From assembly GCA_943371965.1 (NCBI GenBank), contig CALRWV020000003.1, positions 1 to 64,000 on the forward strand: 64,000 nucleotides of DNA, given 5' to 3'. This stretch comes from CALRWV02 sp943371965. Lineage in GTDB: Bacteria; Bacteroidota; JABWAT01. The notes below the pieces were generated by a model. The model was given only the letters and a program-made list of their open reading frames with translations. It was not told the origin of the DNA and did not search any database. The position numbers and the translations under genes are program-made. Positions within the stretch are counted from its first letter, which is position 1; every line of letters starts with the position of its first letter. Shown piece by piece: positions 35,750 through 44,122 of the stretch.

Positions 35750-37063
35750 ATGAAACTGCCCATCGTGGCTATTGTTGGTCGACCAAATGTGGGGAAATCA
35801 ACACTTTTTAACCGCTTTATCGGAAAACGTGAAGCCATTGTTCATGACGAATCAGGTGTTACCCGTGACCGCCATTTTGCAGTTGCTGAATGGGCGGGAA
35901 AATCTTTTGTTTTGATTGATACCGGCGGTTGGGTTCCGGATACCAAAGATGAAATGGAACTGGCAATAAGGGAACAGTCACTGGCTGCAATTGAACAGGC
36001 CGATGTGATTGTTTTTGTTGTAGATCAGATGGTTGGCATAACAGATCAGGAAGTTTACATTGCACAGGAACTCCGGAAATCAAAAAAACCGGTTGTGCTG
36101 GTTACCAACAAAGTAGATAATCAGGAACGAAGTTATAATCAGTACGAATTTCTGAAACTTGGCTTGGGTGATCCGTTTGCTGTTTCTGCAACTTTAGGAA
36201 GAAATATCGGTGACACTCTCGATATGATCACCAAAGAATTCAAACCATTTGTTGCGGAAGAAGATTCAAGACTGAAAATTGCAATTCTTGGAAGACCGAA
36301 CGTTGGAAAATCATCGCTTGTAAATGCTTTGCTTGGGGAGAACAGACAAATTGTTAGCCCAGTTGCTGGAACAACCCGTGATTCTGTTGATTCTGTTTTG
36401 AAATATTTCGGTGACGAAATTATCCTGATCGATACTGCAGGATTAAGGAAAAGATCGAAAGTAAAAGAATCGGTTGAATTTTTCTCTGCGTTACGGACAC
36501 AAAAAGCCCTTCAGGAATGTGATGTTGTTGTTCTTTTGGTTGATGTTCAGGAAGGAATAACCAAACAGGATTATAAAATTATTGAACAGGCTTTTCAGTT
36601 TGGCAAGGGAATCATGATTGGTGTGAATAAATGGGATCTTATCGAAAAAGACAATAAAACCCACAAACAGCATGAAACCAAATTCAAAGATGATTTGGGC
36701 GGATACAAACACATACCAATTTTATTTTTAAGTGCATTAACCAAACAGCGGATCTTTAAAGTACTGGATACTGCAAAGGAAATCCAGGGTTTCCGCAGCA
36801 AAAAGCTAACAACCTCAGAGCTCAATAAATTTTTCTTCAATCTGATTGAAAACCATCCGGCACCGGCAGTTTTGGGTAAAGAAATTAAAATCAAATATGT
36901 AACGCAATTGGGAACAAACACCACAGTTCTCGGTTTATTCACCAACTATCCTAAATTGATTGCAGATCACTACAAAAGATTTCTTGAAAACAAATTCCGT
37001 GATGAATTCGGTTTTCATGGTGTTCCAATACGTTTCGTTTTCAAAGAAAAAAACAAGGATTAA
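35750..37063 (+). CDS. der: Ribosome-assembly GTPase Der (EngA)
   Basis: 437 aa, usual length. It binds the 50S subunit during late assembly. Two tandem GTPase domains: the first with GRPNVGKST (G1), DTGGW (G3) and NKVD (G4); the second with GRPNVGKSS, DTAGLRKRSK and NKWDL. The C-terminal KH-like domain ends with GVPIRFVFKEKNK. GGAG lies 8 bases before the ATG. It is followed by a dispersed repeat rather than a clear terminator. Confidence 0.97.
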   Translation: MKLPIVAIVGRPNVGKSTLFNRFIGKREAIVHDESGVTRDRHFAVAEWAGKSFVLIDTGGWVPDTKDEMELAIREQSLAAIEQADVIVFVVDQMVGITDQEVYIAQELRKSKKPVVLVTNKVDNQERSYNQYEFLKLGLGDPFAVSATLGRNIGDTLDMITKEFKPFVAEEDSRLKIAILGRPNVGKSSLVNALLGENRQIVSPVAGTTRDSVDSVLKYFGDEIILIDTAGLRKRSKVKESVEFFSALRTQKALQECDVVVLLVDVQEGITKQDYKIIEQAFQFGKGIMIGVNKWDLIEKDNKTHKQHETKFKDDLGGYKHIPILFLSALTKQRIFKVLDTAKEIQGFRSKKLTTSELNKFFFNLIENHPAPAVLGKEIKIKYVTQLGTNTTVLGLFTNYPKLIADHYKRFLENKFRDEFGFHGVPIRFVFKEKNKD

Positions 37064-37067
37064 CTCT

Positions 37068-37093
37068 GGTCATTTCGAGGCTCTCGAGAAATG
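37068..37093. repeat. Third copy of the CATTTCGAG hairpin element
   Basis: GGTCATTTCGAGG...GAGAAATG, matching 539-564 except for one loop base (C for T). Here it is single, 5 bp after the der stop codon. Confidence 0.75.
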
Positions 37094-37192
37094 AATTTCA
37101 TGTAACCCAAAATGATAAATTGAAAACATGATTTCAGCTTGAAACGAACAAGGATCAGTTTGAATTTCAAAACCTAACAACCATCAGACTTT

Positions 37193-38536
37193 ATGAAAAA
37201 AATTGTTATCATTGGTGGAGTGGCAGCGGGTACAACAGCAGCTGCAAGATTGAAAAGGTTGAAACCTGATTTTGATATTACGCTTCTCGAAAAATCAGAC
37301 GTTATTTCGTACGGAACCTGCGAACTTCCTTATGTGATTGATGAAACCATTCCCGGGTTTGATGATATCGTTTTTTTTACCGATGAATCTTTTCAGCAGC
37401 AAAAGGGAGTTGAAGTAAAACTCAATTCGCTGGTTACTGAAATCAATCCAAAAACAAAGACAGTTGTTTATCACCACGGAATCTACAAAAGCACTCACAA
37501 AATCCAGTACGATAAACTTCTGATTGCGACAGGAGCGTCTCCAAAAACAATTCCTTTCCTTGATGCCGTCAACTCTTTTTCAGTTAAAAGTCTTGATTCT
37601 GCAAAACGGTTGAAACGGTATCTGAATTCTGAAAAACCGCAACACGCTGTTATTATTGGCGCAGGATTGATCGGTTTGGAACTTGCAGAAAGTTTGACAA
37701 ATCTTGGAATCCGTGTTTCATTGGTAGATACAGAGAATCAGGTTCTTTTTGGAAAAATTGATTTAGCAGATTCTAAAATTGTTGAACAGATTCTTGAGAA
37801 AAGTAAAGTTCAATTTTATAAATCCGAAAAAATAAAATCTGCAATAAAAAACGGGTTCAGTAAGATCGAAAAATTGGTTTTTGAATCAGGTTTGGAATTA
37901 TTTCCTGACATTGCAATTCAGACCATCGGATTTCAACCTAATACTTCTTTCAAAGGACTTGAAGAAATCAAGAAAACTTCCCACGGTGCTATTCTTGTCA
38001 ACTCCAAAATGGAAACTTCTGCAAAAGATATTTACGCTGCCGGTGATTGTGCTGCTATTTCACGATCCGGCAAAGAAAATGAATGGTTTCCTCTTGCAAC
38101 TGTTGCTTCCAAAATGGGACGGGTTGCAGCTACATCGATGGCGGGATTGAACGAACAATACGGAAAAAGTTTTGGGACGTTTGCAGTGAAACTTTTTGAT
38201 TTTGAAGTTGCCCATTCAGGAATGACTTTAGTTGAAACGATCAATAAAAAAATTGATGCAAAAGAATCAAGAATAAAGGGAAGCAGCAGAGTTTCCGTTT
38301 ATCCCAATTCGCAGGAAATTTCAGTTCAAATTGTCTATGAATTAAAGACCGGAAAAATTCTGGGCGGAACCATCATCGGAAAAGAAGGAGCTGCACTTCG
38401 AATCAATATGATTTCCTTGGCACTTCAAAACGAAATGACGGTTTCTGATTTGCGGAATTCGGATTTTATGTATACACCACCATTTTCACCTTTATGGGAT
38501 CCGGTTTTAATCGCAGCAAACCAGGCTAAAACGTAA
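37193..38536 (+). CDS. FAD-dependent CoA-disulfide reductase/NADH oxidase-like enzyme
   Basis: 447 aa pyridine nucleotide-disulfide oxidoreductase. N-terminal FAD motif IIGGVAAGTTAAARLKR, then SYGTCELPYVI with the single redox Cys43 of the CoADR/NOX/persulfide-reductase branch (these enzymes use one Cys, not a CXXC pair). NAD-binding VIIGAGLIGLELAE near 152, the second FAD motif DIYAAGDCA near 280, and a C-terminal dimerisation domain. The substrate (CoA disulfide, oxygen or persulfide) cannot be decided by sequence reading; no rhodanese domain is fused. Confidence 0.88.
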   Translation: MKKIVIIGGVAAGTTAAARLKRLKPDFDITLLEKSDVISYGTCELPYVIDETIPGFDDIVFFTDESFQQQKGVEVKLNSLVTEINPKTKTVVYHHGIYKSTHKIQYDKLLIATGASPKTIPFLDAVNSFSVKSLDSAKRLKRYLNSEKPQHAVIIGAGLIGLELAESLTNLGIRVSLVDTENQVLFGKIDLADSKIVEQILEKSKVQFYKSEKIKSAIKNGFSKIEKLVFESGLELFPDIAIQTIGFQPNTSFKGLEEIKKTSHGAILVNSKMETSAKDIYAAGDCAAISRSGKENEWFPLATVASKMGRVAATSMAGLNEQYGKSFGTFAVKLFDFEVAHSGMTLVETINKKIDAKESRIKGSSRVSVYPNSQEISVQIVYELKTGKILGGTIIGKEGAALRINMISLALQNEMTVSDLRNSDFMYTPPFSPLWDPVLIAANQAKT

Positions 38537-38643
38537 ATTAATAATTACGAATTAAGAATTTCAATAAAAATATTTGAACATAATCTTGACACATTTCCGG
38601 AACTAAGTACACTAACAATTCGTTTTGGTTTAAAAGTAAAATC

Positions 38644-39063
38644 ATGAAAAAAAATATTGTTTATGTGACCAGAAAACTGCATTTCAATGCGGCACACCGA
38701 TTACACAATCCTGCACTTTCCGATTCAGAAAATGTAAGTCTCTTCGGACCCTGCAACAATAAAAACGGTCATGGACACAACTATGAAATTGAAGTTACAG
38801 TTTGCGGTTCTCCTGATCCGAAAACCGGATATCTCATTGATTTGAAAGAACTGAAAAATCTGATCGAAACTAGAATAGTCAATGAATGCGATCATAAACA
38901 TTTGAATATGGATGTTCCATGGCTGGAAGGAATAAATCCAACTGCCGAAAATCTTGCAATTGCTTTCTGGAACCGTATCGAACACGAAATCAAGAACGGA
39001 AAATTATATGCCATCAGACTCTTTGAAACCGAAAGAAACATCGTTGAATACCGCGGAGAATAA
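38644..39063 (+). CDS. ptpS: 6-pyruvoyl-tetrahydropterin synthase (C-x5-HGH type)
   Basis: 139 aa. Converts 7,8-dihydroneopterin triphosphate to 6-pyruvoyl-tetrahydropterin. Zn ligands His18, His43 and His45 and nucleophile Cys37 sit in AAHRLHNP and FGPCNNKNGHGHNY. Five residues separate Cys from HGH, the spacing of animal-type PTPS (PTPS-II), whereas the queuosine enzyme QueD usually has three. CDHKHLN supplies the catalytic Asp/His and FETERNIVEY the pterin-binding Glu. It overlaps the 5' end of folE and is followed by a sepiapterin-reductase-like gene, which favours biopterin synthesis over queuosine. QueD activity remains possible. Confidence 0.87.
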   Translation: MKKNIVYVTRKLHFNAAHRLHNPALSDSENVSLFGPCNNKNGHGHNYEIEVTVCGSPDPKTGYLIDLKELKNLIETRIVNECDHKHLNMDVPWLEGINPTAENLAIAFWNRIEHEIKNGKLYAIRLFETERNIVEYRGE

Positions 39064-39649
39064 CGAAGAGATTCTTGATCCCGTGATCAGCGAAATCAAA
39101 GATCACATGCACGGAATCATAAAACTTCTCGGTGAAAATCCAGACCGTGAAGGATTGTTGAAAACTCCCCAGCGGGTTGCAAAAGCATTGAAATTTTTGA
39201 CATCGGGATACGAAAAAGATCCGGAACAGATTTTATTGAGCGCCCTTTTCAGGGAGCGTTATGACGAAATGGTCCTGGTAAAGGACATTGATTTTTATTC
39301 AATGTGTGAACACCACATGCTTCCTTTTTTTGGGAAAGCTCATATCGCTTACATTCCGAACGGGAAAATTGTTGGGCTTTCTAAACTTCCAAGAATCGTT
39401 GATGTTTTTGCGCGTAGAATGCAAGTTCAGGAACGTATGACGCAACAAATTAAAGAGACCATTCAAAAAGTTTTGGAACCTCAGGGAGTTGCTGTTGTAA
39501 TCGAAGCACGTCACATGTGTATGATGATGCGGGGAGTTGAAAAACAGAATTCCATTACCACAACTTCGGGAATGTCCGGAGTATTTTTGAATGACAATGC
39601 AACACGCTCAGAGTTTATGAGATTAATCCGCGGATCAATTCATTTTTAA
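39008..39649 (+). CDS. folE: GTP cyclohydrolase I
   Basis: 213 aa. Converts GTP to dihydroneopterin triphosphate, first step for folate and biopterin. Zn ligands Cys100 and His103 (CEHHMLPF) and Cys171 (HMCMMMRG) are all present, as are LGENPDREGLLKTPQRVAKA and GLSKLPRIVDVFARRMQVQERMTQQI. The start at 39008 lies inside the upstream gene (56 bp overlap); a later ATG at 39107 would cut into the conserved N-terminal helix. The overlap implies translational coupling with the upstream pterin synthase, next enzyme in the same pathway. Confidence 0.95.
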   Translation: MPSDSLKPKETSLNTAENNEEILDPVISEIKDHMHGIIKLLGENPDREGLLKTPQRVAKALKFLTSGYEKDPEQILLSALFRERYDEMVLVKDIDFYSMCEHHMLPFFGKAHIAYIPNGKIVGLSKLPRIVDVFARRMQVQERMTQQIKETIQKVLEPQGVAVVIEARHMCMMMRGVEKQNSITTTSGMSGVFLNDNATRSEFMRLIRGSIHF

Positions 39650-39652
39650 ACT

Positions 39653-40363
39653 ATGAAAAATACCAATAAACTGGCAATTATCACAGGTGCAGGAAAGGGA
39701 ATTGGGAGAGCCTGTGTTTCCCAATTTATCAATAACGGATTTTCAGTTGCAGTTTTTACACGGACAGAATCTGATTTAGCATCAATAAAAAAAGAAGCCA
39801 AGAAATCCGCGGTAGACTATTTGGCTTTTTCAGGTGATGCTTCCAATAAAAATGATGTCCAGTTATTTTTTGAAAAAATTGACAGGAAGTTTTCTCAAAT
39901 AGATGTACTTGTCAATAATGCCGGAGTTTTTCTTTCAGACTCTTTTCTTGAAATGTCCCCGAATTTGTTCCAATCCCAATGGAAGACCAATACATTGAGT
40001 ACATTCCTGATGTCGCAGCAGACAGCCAAAAGAATGGTGGAAAAAAAATCCGGTCAGATAATCAATGTTATTTCTGTTGCAGCAAAAAGATCATTTGAAG
40101 GAAGTGCTGCTTACTGTTCTTCCAAGTTCGCTCAGGATGGATTGGCAAAAGTTATGCGTGATGAGCTGAAACAGTTTAACATCAGGGTTACAAACGTTTA
40201 TCCCGGTGCTGCATTTACAAATTCTTGGTCGGGAAGTGATGTTGACCCGAATCGGTTAATGTCAGCAGACGATGTTGCTTCTGCAATATTTAAAACAGTT
40301 ATTCTGGATAAGAATTGTGTTATTGAAGAATTGGTATTGCGTCCGGTTTTGGGTGATCTATAA
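39653..40363 (+). CDS. Sepiapterin-reductase-like short-chain dehydrogenase
   Basis: 236 aa SDR. NADP motif ITGAGKGIGRA, NNAG near 90, catalytic Ser-Tyr-Lys in VISVAAKRSFEGSAAYCSSK. The end of the protein, VIEELVLRPVLGDL, and SKFAQDGL...MRDEL, RVTNVYPGAAFT-W strongly recall the Chlorobium tepidum sepiapterin reductase, which makes L-threo-tetrahydrobiopterin. It starts 4 bp after folE, so the three genes encode GTP to 6-pyruvoyl-tetrahydropterin to tetrahydrobiopterin. Its stop is 7 bp from the converging minus-strand gene, with no terminator between. A general 3-oxoacyl reductase is the main alternative. Confidence 0.8.
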   Translation: MKNTNKLAIITGAGKGIGRACVSQFINNGFSVAVFTRTESDLASIKKEAKKSAVDYLAFSGDASNKNDVQLFFEKIDRKFSQIDVLVNNAGVFLSDSFLEMSPNLFQSQWKTNTLSTFLMSQQTAKRMVEKKSGQIINVISVAAKRSFEGSAAYCSSKFAQDGLAKVMRDELKQFNIRVTNVYPGAAFTNSWSGSDVDPNRLMSADDVASAIFKTVILDKNCVIEELVLRPVLGDL

Positions 40364-40370
40364 TCAAAAC

Positions 40371-41174
40371 TTATCTGATTTGAAATTTTACCGGAATTGA
40401 AACTTTACTGACCACTGCTTTTCCTTCAAATTTCCCTGCGTTGAATTTGGATTTATAAATTGTCTTTATTGCCGCTTCATCCAAAACCGATCCTGCAGAT
40501 TTTATCACTGTTATTTCATCAGGATTCCCATTCTGGTTTACAGTAACAGTTACCACAACAACACCCTCAATTCCAGTTCTCCGGGCAATTTCAGGATATT
40601 CTATATTTTTGATTATTGAAACAAGTCCGCCTTCAGGTGATGGAATTTCATCTGGAAACTCAACAAACTTTGGACCATCAGAATCCATTAAATCAACAAG
40701 CTGCGAATCGCCTTTTTCAGGTTGAATTTCAACGGAAGATTCAATGATTTCTGTTTTTGAAGCCGAAGAAATATCTTCAGTTTTTGATTTTGAGGACAAA
40801 AAAACCAACGGTGTATTTTCTGAAACCACTCCTTTTTCAGATTGGATTTTATTCTTCATTTTAACAATCATTTTCAAAGTGAAATTTGGATTGATGCGGA
40901 TGGTTCTTTCTACTTCATCAAAACCAGACTTTTTGATTTTGACATGATACTCGCCTGCTGGAATATTCATGAAACTGAAATTTCCACCTGAATTTGATCG
41001 TGTTGAGTACTTGGGCAGTTCACCTTCAAATAATGTAATGGTTACTTTGTCATGAGCTGTTTCTGTTTGATCATCGAGAATTCTGCCAATAATTTTTCCA
41101 TTTTCTGTCTGGGAATTGGCGTTGGAGGAAACTGCAACAGATAAAAGAAAAAAGATGAAAAATAAAAAACGCAT
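40371..41174 (-). CDS. TonB-like protein with carboxypeptidase-regulatory domain
   Basis: 267 aa exported protein, the only clear minus-strand gene. From its start (41174, preceded by AAGGG): signal peptide ending NANSQ, a CarboxypepD_reg beta-sandwich (about 23-95, IIGRILDD...NSGGNFSFMNIPAGEYHVKIKKSGF), a polar Ser/Glu/Lys linker, and a C-terminal TonB domain (about 170-267, YPEIARRTGIEGVVVVTVTVNQNGNPDEI...SAGSVLDEAA). It has a cleavable-type signal and no clear anchor, so it is a periplasmic TonB-domain protein rather than a classical TonB. It is divergent from the proline dehydrogenase gene. Confidence 0.85.
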   Translation of the reverse strand: MRFLFFIFFLLSVAVSSNANSQTENGKIIGRILDDQTETAHDKVTITLFEGELPKYSTRSNSGGNFSFMNIPAGEYHVKIKKSGFDEVERTIRINPNFTLKMIVKMKNKIQSEKGVVSENTPLVFLSSKSKTEDISSASKTEIIESSVEIQPEKGDSQLVDLMDSDGPKFVEFPDEIPSPEGGLVSIIKNIEYPEIARRTGIEGVVVVTVTVNQNGNPDEITVIKSAGSVLDEAAIKTIYKSKFNAGKFEGKAVVSKVSIPVKFQIR

Positions 41175-41333
41175 GGTATCCCTTTTTTTTGTTGCAAGGT
41201 AGTCAACCAATCTTATCCCTTAATTAAGCAGTATTACCGCACGGTTAATGGAATATCAATTAGAGTTAACTAATGTTTGAAACACCTTTAATGGAATATT
41301 AAAGCAAAAACAGGTCATGATGGAAAATGATGG

Positions 41334-41364
41334 TTGAAAGAGGGGGGATAAGTGTCTATTTTTG
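41334..41364 (+). promoter_or_regulatory. Bacteroidota-type promoter of the proline dehydrogenase gene
   Basis: TTG (41334-41336), 20 bp, TATTTTTG (41357-41364), a full match to TAnnTTTG. Transcription would start close to 41370, leaving a leader of about 15-20 bases that contains the ribosome site GAAGGA. Confidence 0.72.
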
Positions 41365-41388
41365 TTTACCATTTGAAGGATGCAGACC

Positions 41389-42288
41389 ATGTCAGTTTTC
41401 AATAACCTTATCGTTTCATGTATTCCGCTTGTACCCAAATTTTTGGTGCGCAAATTTGCTGCACCTTACATTGCAGGTGAAACCATTGAAGATGCTGTTG
41501 CAACGGTGAAAAAAATCAATGCTTCCGGTGCAGTTGCAACCATTGACCTTCTTGGTGAATTTATTACCGAAAAATCTCAGGCAACCCATGATACAGCCGA
41601 ATTGAAAAGACTTTTAAAGGCAATTAACGATCACGGTCTGAAATCCAATGTTTCCATTAAACCGACCCAATTCGGTTTATTGCTTGATGGTGAATTTGCA
41701 TTTGAAAATATCCGAGATTTGGTTTCAACTGCAAAGGAATACGGAAATTTTATCCGAATCGACATGGAAGATTCTCCCTGCACCCAAATGGAAATTGATT
41801 TGTATCTGAGATTGCGCAAAGAATTTGATAATGTGGGCCTGGTAATTCAGGCGTATCTTTACAGAACAGATGCTGATGTTAATTTACTGATTGCAAACAA
41901 AGCCAACCTGAGAATTTGCAAGGGAATTTATGTTGAACCTGAAAACATTGCAATCAAAGACAAACAGGAAATCAGAAACAATTTTCTGAAACAGGTAGAA
42001 AAAATGTTTGTTGCCAAATGCTATGTCGGTGTTGCAACCCACGATGAATATATTGTGAATGAAGTTTACAAACTGATTGAAAAACACAAAGTCCAGCCAT
42101 CAGATTTTGAATTTCAGATGCTTTTGGGGGTTTTGCCGAAACTCAGAAAATCGATTATCGAAAAGGGTTACAAACTCAGAATTTATGTTCCGTTCGGAAA
42201 ACAGTGGTACGGATATTCCGTCCGCAGATTTAAAGAAAATCCGCAGGTTGCCGGTTACGTTGCCAAAGCAATTTTCGGATTGGATTGA
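41389..42288 (+). CDS. Proline dehydrogenase (PRODH domain)
   Basis: 299 aa FAD enzyme of the TIM-barrel PutA/PRODH family, oxidising proline to pyrroline-5-carboxylate. Seen: ATIDLLGEF, NVSIKPTQFG, FIRIDMEDSPCTQ, LVIQAYLYRTDADV, RICKGIYVEP, VGVATHDE, FEFQMLLGV and the closing LRIYVPFGKQWYGYSVRR. A start at 41380 is possible, but AAGGA is better spaced for 41389. The P5C dehydrogenase is not fused and not next to it; the aldehyde dehydrogenase at the window end is too far to link. Shares a transcript with the small gene 29 bp downstream. Confidence 0.93.
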   Translation: MSVFNNLIVSCIPLVPKFLVRKFAAPYIAGETIEDAVATVKKINASGAVATIDLLGEFITEKSQATHDTAELKRLLKAINDHGLKSNVSIKPTQFGLLLDGEFAFENIRDLVSTAKEYGNFIRIDMEDSPCTQMEIDLYLRLRKEFDNVGLVIQAYLYRTDADVNLLIANKANLRICKGIYVEPENIAIKDKQEIRNNFLKQVEKMFVAKCYVGVATHDEYIVNEVYKLIEKHKVQPSDFEFQMLLGVLPKLRKSIIEKGYKLRIYVPFGKQWYGYSVRRFKENPQVAGYVAKAIFGLD

Positions 42289-42317
42289 TTAATTATTTCA
42301 AGAAACAGGAGAAACTA

Positions 42318-42542
42318 ATGCCAAGAATGCAGTTCAGAATCAAACCGGGTCAGTTCGCAGAAAAACGTGATTACATTATTTCAAAAGATGATGTTAATGT
42401 TGTTACCCTGACTGGAATTCCTTATTTCGGGAAAATTACCAAAATGGATTCGGTTGATATTATCCTTCTTGACAAACGTTCCCAAAAACATTTCCTGAAA
42501 GTTGCAGATCTTTCTGAAATTGTTGCAGAAAATTTTGTCTGA
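42318..42542 (+). CDS. Small protein of unknown function, 74 aa
   Basis: Begins MPRMQFRIKPGQFAEK and ends EIVAENFV. The start at 42318 is set by CAGGAG 8 bases before it. It has the look of a small beta-strand fold (alternating VNVVTLTGIPYFGKITKMDSVDIILLD), with balanced charge, no signal and no Cys. Not recognised. It follows the proline dehydrogenase gene closely and probably shares its message. Confidence 0.65.
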   Translation: MPRMQFRIKPGQFAEKRDYIISKDDVNVVTLTGIPYFGKITKMDSVDIILLDKRSQKHFLKVADLSEIVAENFV

Positions 42543-42666
42543 ATTTTACAGTTAAAGTTATTCCGGTTTCTTCTCCCGCCGGGAGGGAATTAAGGTGAGT
42601 GTTCTTCAAAATTACGCTTTCTCCTTTTTCTGACAATCCAGTTATTTTATCCAAAATTATCCACTA

Positions 42667-43128
42667 ATGAAAACATGTTCTGAGCTTTTCCTTGAACTGC
42701 TGGAAAAGAAAAATCAACCTACCGAACATTCCGGTACATCCCGGCTTTTACACAAGGGAAAATTGGCGGTATCTCAGAAACTGATTGAAGAAGCTGCTGA
42801 AATCTGGATGGCTGTCCGTTTTGAGGAAAAAGCGGATATTGCATTGGAAATCAGTCAGTATTGGTATTATCTGATGGTTTATTCCATTTCTGAAGGAATT
42901 TTCTCAGGTGATGTTCTAAATATTCTGACTCAGGTTGAAAGTGATTCCTGGAAAATAAAGGTTCATGAAAAGCCTAACAAGGAACTGATTCATACTTCCG
43001 TAAGTTTGATAACCGGAAACCTGAAACATGAAGAATCTGTTGGCATGATTCAGTATCTGTTCAGATTGACGGAACAGATCGCCCATGAGAACGAAGTAAA
43101 AAAAGAAAGTATTTTCAACCAATTATGA
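42667..43128 (+). CDS. hisE: HisE-like phosphoribosyl-ATP pyrophosphohydrolase, atypical
   Basis: 153 aa. The core (about 25-80, SRLLHKGKLAVSQKLIEEAAEIWMAV...ADIALEISQYWYYLMV) has the HisE/MazG layout, second step of histidine synthesis (PR-ATP to PR-AMP). The first metal motif EExxE is intact (LIEEAAEI), but the ExxD motif of the next helix reads EISQ, so the usual Asp is Gln and the following YH is YY. A C-terminal extension of about 60 residues follows, where HisE normally ends near 100. Stop and start overlap as ATGA with hisG, which supports the role. It may be active with altered metal binding. Confidence 0.7.
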   Translation: MKTCSELFLELLEKKNQPTEHSGTSRLLHKGKLAVSQKLIEEAAEIWMAVRFEEKADIALEISQYWYYLMVYSISEGIFSGDVLNILTQVESDSWKIKVHEKPNKELIHTSVSLITGNLKHEESVGMIQYLFRLTEQIAHENEVKKESIFNQL

Positions 43129-43991
43129 GACCAGCATATTCTTTCCGCGTTGGTGTACCCAAGAATGACCGGTTGTTTACCGAAATTTCCAGTTTACTGA
43201 ATCAGGCTTCCATTTGGGATGAGCCGAGAAAACGTCAGTTGTTTGTGGACCTGAATCATCATGATATGTCGTTGATTTTGGGACGTGCCGGTGAAATTGC
43301 ACTTTCATTGAATGATGGAAGTTTATCTTGCGGATTCACAGGACGTGACCTGATTCTTGAATTTTGTGACGAAAATGTTGTGGAAATTTTACCACTTGGA
43401 ATTGGAAAATGCAAACTGGTTTTCGCGGTTCCTTCAGAAGAAAAATCAAACGATTATTCTTTCTGGAATGGAAAACATGTAGCAACCAGTTTTGTCAGAC
43501 TTTCAAAAGAGTTTTTTGCAAAAAAGGGATTTTCTGCAATCATCAAGGAAGTATCCGGCGGGGTTGAAGGAAAAGTGGCAACAGGTGAAGCAGATGCCAT
43601 TGTTGACCTTACTGAAACAGGAACGACACTCGATGCTAATGGATTGAAAATAAAAGAAGTTCTTCTTGAAACTGAAATTGTTTTTGCTTCAAGAAAAGAC
43701 ATGCAAAACGATCCACGCGTTCAAATGATCAAACACCGTTTGGAAGGTGTAATGTCTGCCCGGAAATCCATCATGATTGAATATATGATTCCAAAAGAAA
43801 AACTGCAGGATGCAATTCAAATTGCAGGTGGGCAAAAATCACCAACAGTTGCACAGATTTTTGGAGACGACCGGTATTTCGGTGTTAAAATTGTTGAACC
43901 CATTGAACGCGAAAATGAAATTATGGATAAACTCAAATCAGTTGGTGCAGTGGGGATTTTCAGTGTTCTTCTGCATAATACAAGAGTGTAA
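43125..43991 (+). CDS. hisG: ATP phosphoribosyltransferase, long form
   Basis: 288 aa, first and feedback-controlled step of histidine synthesis. The catalytic part has RVGVPKNDRL at the start, and GGVEGKVATGEADAIVDLTETGTTL, the PRPP-binding region. The C-terminal about 75 residues (from SARKSIMIEYM, including GGQKSPTVAQIF) are the regulatory domain of the long, self-sufficient HisG, so no HisZ is needed. It overlaps hisE-like by 4 bp. No other his genes are in the window. Confidence 0.94.
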   Translation: MRPAYSFRVGVPKNDRLFTEISSLLNQASIWDEPRKRQLFVDLNHHDMSLILGRAGEIALSLNDGSLSCGFTGRDLILEFCDENVVEILPLGIGKCKLVFAVPSEEKSNDYSFWNGKHVATSFVRLSKEFFAKKGFSAIIKEVSGGVEGKVATGEADAIVDLTETGTTLDANGLKIKEVLLETEIVFASRKDMQNDPRVQMIKHRLEGVMSARKSIMIEYMIPKEKLQDAIQIAGGQKSPTVAQIFGDDRYFGVKIVEPIERENEIMDKLKSVGAVGIFSVLLHNTRV

Positions 43992-44002
43992 AATTTGGAA
44001 TT

Positions 44003-44118
44003 CAGGAGTCAGAATTCCAAACCAGAATAAATACAATAAGGAATTTTGCAAACTTCTGACTCCTGGATTCAGGCTTCTCGCTTTCTAAACCCTTACTCAT
44101 CACACATTACTCATTACC
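44003..44118. repeat. 12 bp inverted repeat plus word-repetitive tract
   Basis: CAGGAGTCAGAA (44003-44014) is exactly inverted as TTCTGACTCCTG (44054-44065). It is followed by TTCAGGCTTCTC words and by TTACTCATTACC (44107-44118), a 12-mer also found inverted in the pnp leader (27229-27240). The tract ends 4 bp before the TTG start of the next gene. Confidence 0.7.
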
Positions 44119-44122
44119 TTCA

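Noticed and set aside
38586..38613. TTGACA-N16-TACACT promoter before the pterin cluster
   Set aside because: It resembles an E. coli sigma-70 promoter, but the -7 part does not fit TAnnTTTG and the spacer is 19 from TTG, unlike the better-supported promoters here. Kept out of the features.
38644..39063. QueD (queuosine) identity for the pterin synthase
   Set aside because: The Cys-to-HGH spacing of five and the adjacent sepiapterin-reductase-like gene fit biopterin synthesis better; not excluded completely, as stated in the entry.
42573..42590. CTCCC-GCC-GGGAG hairpin before hisE-like
   Set aside because: Only a 5 bp stem with no T run; too short to call a terminator, and not clearly part of a repeat family here.
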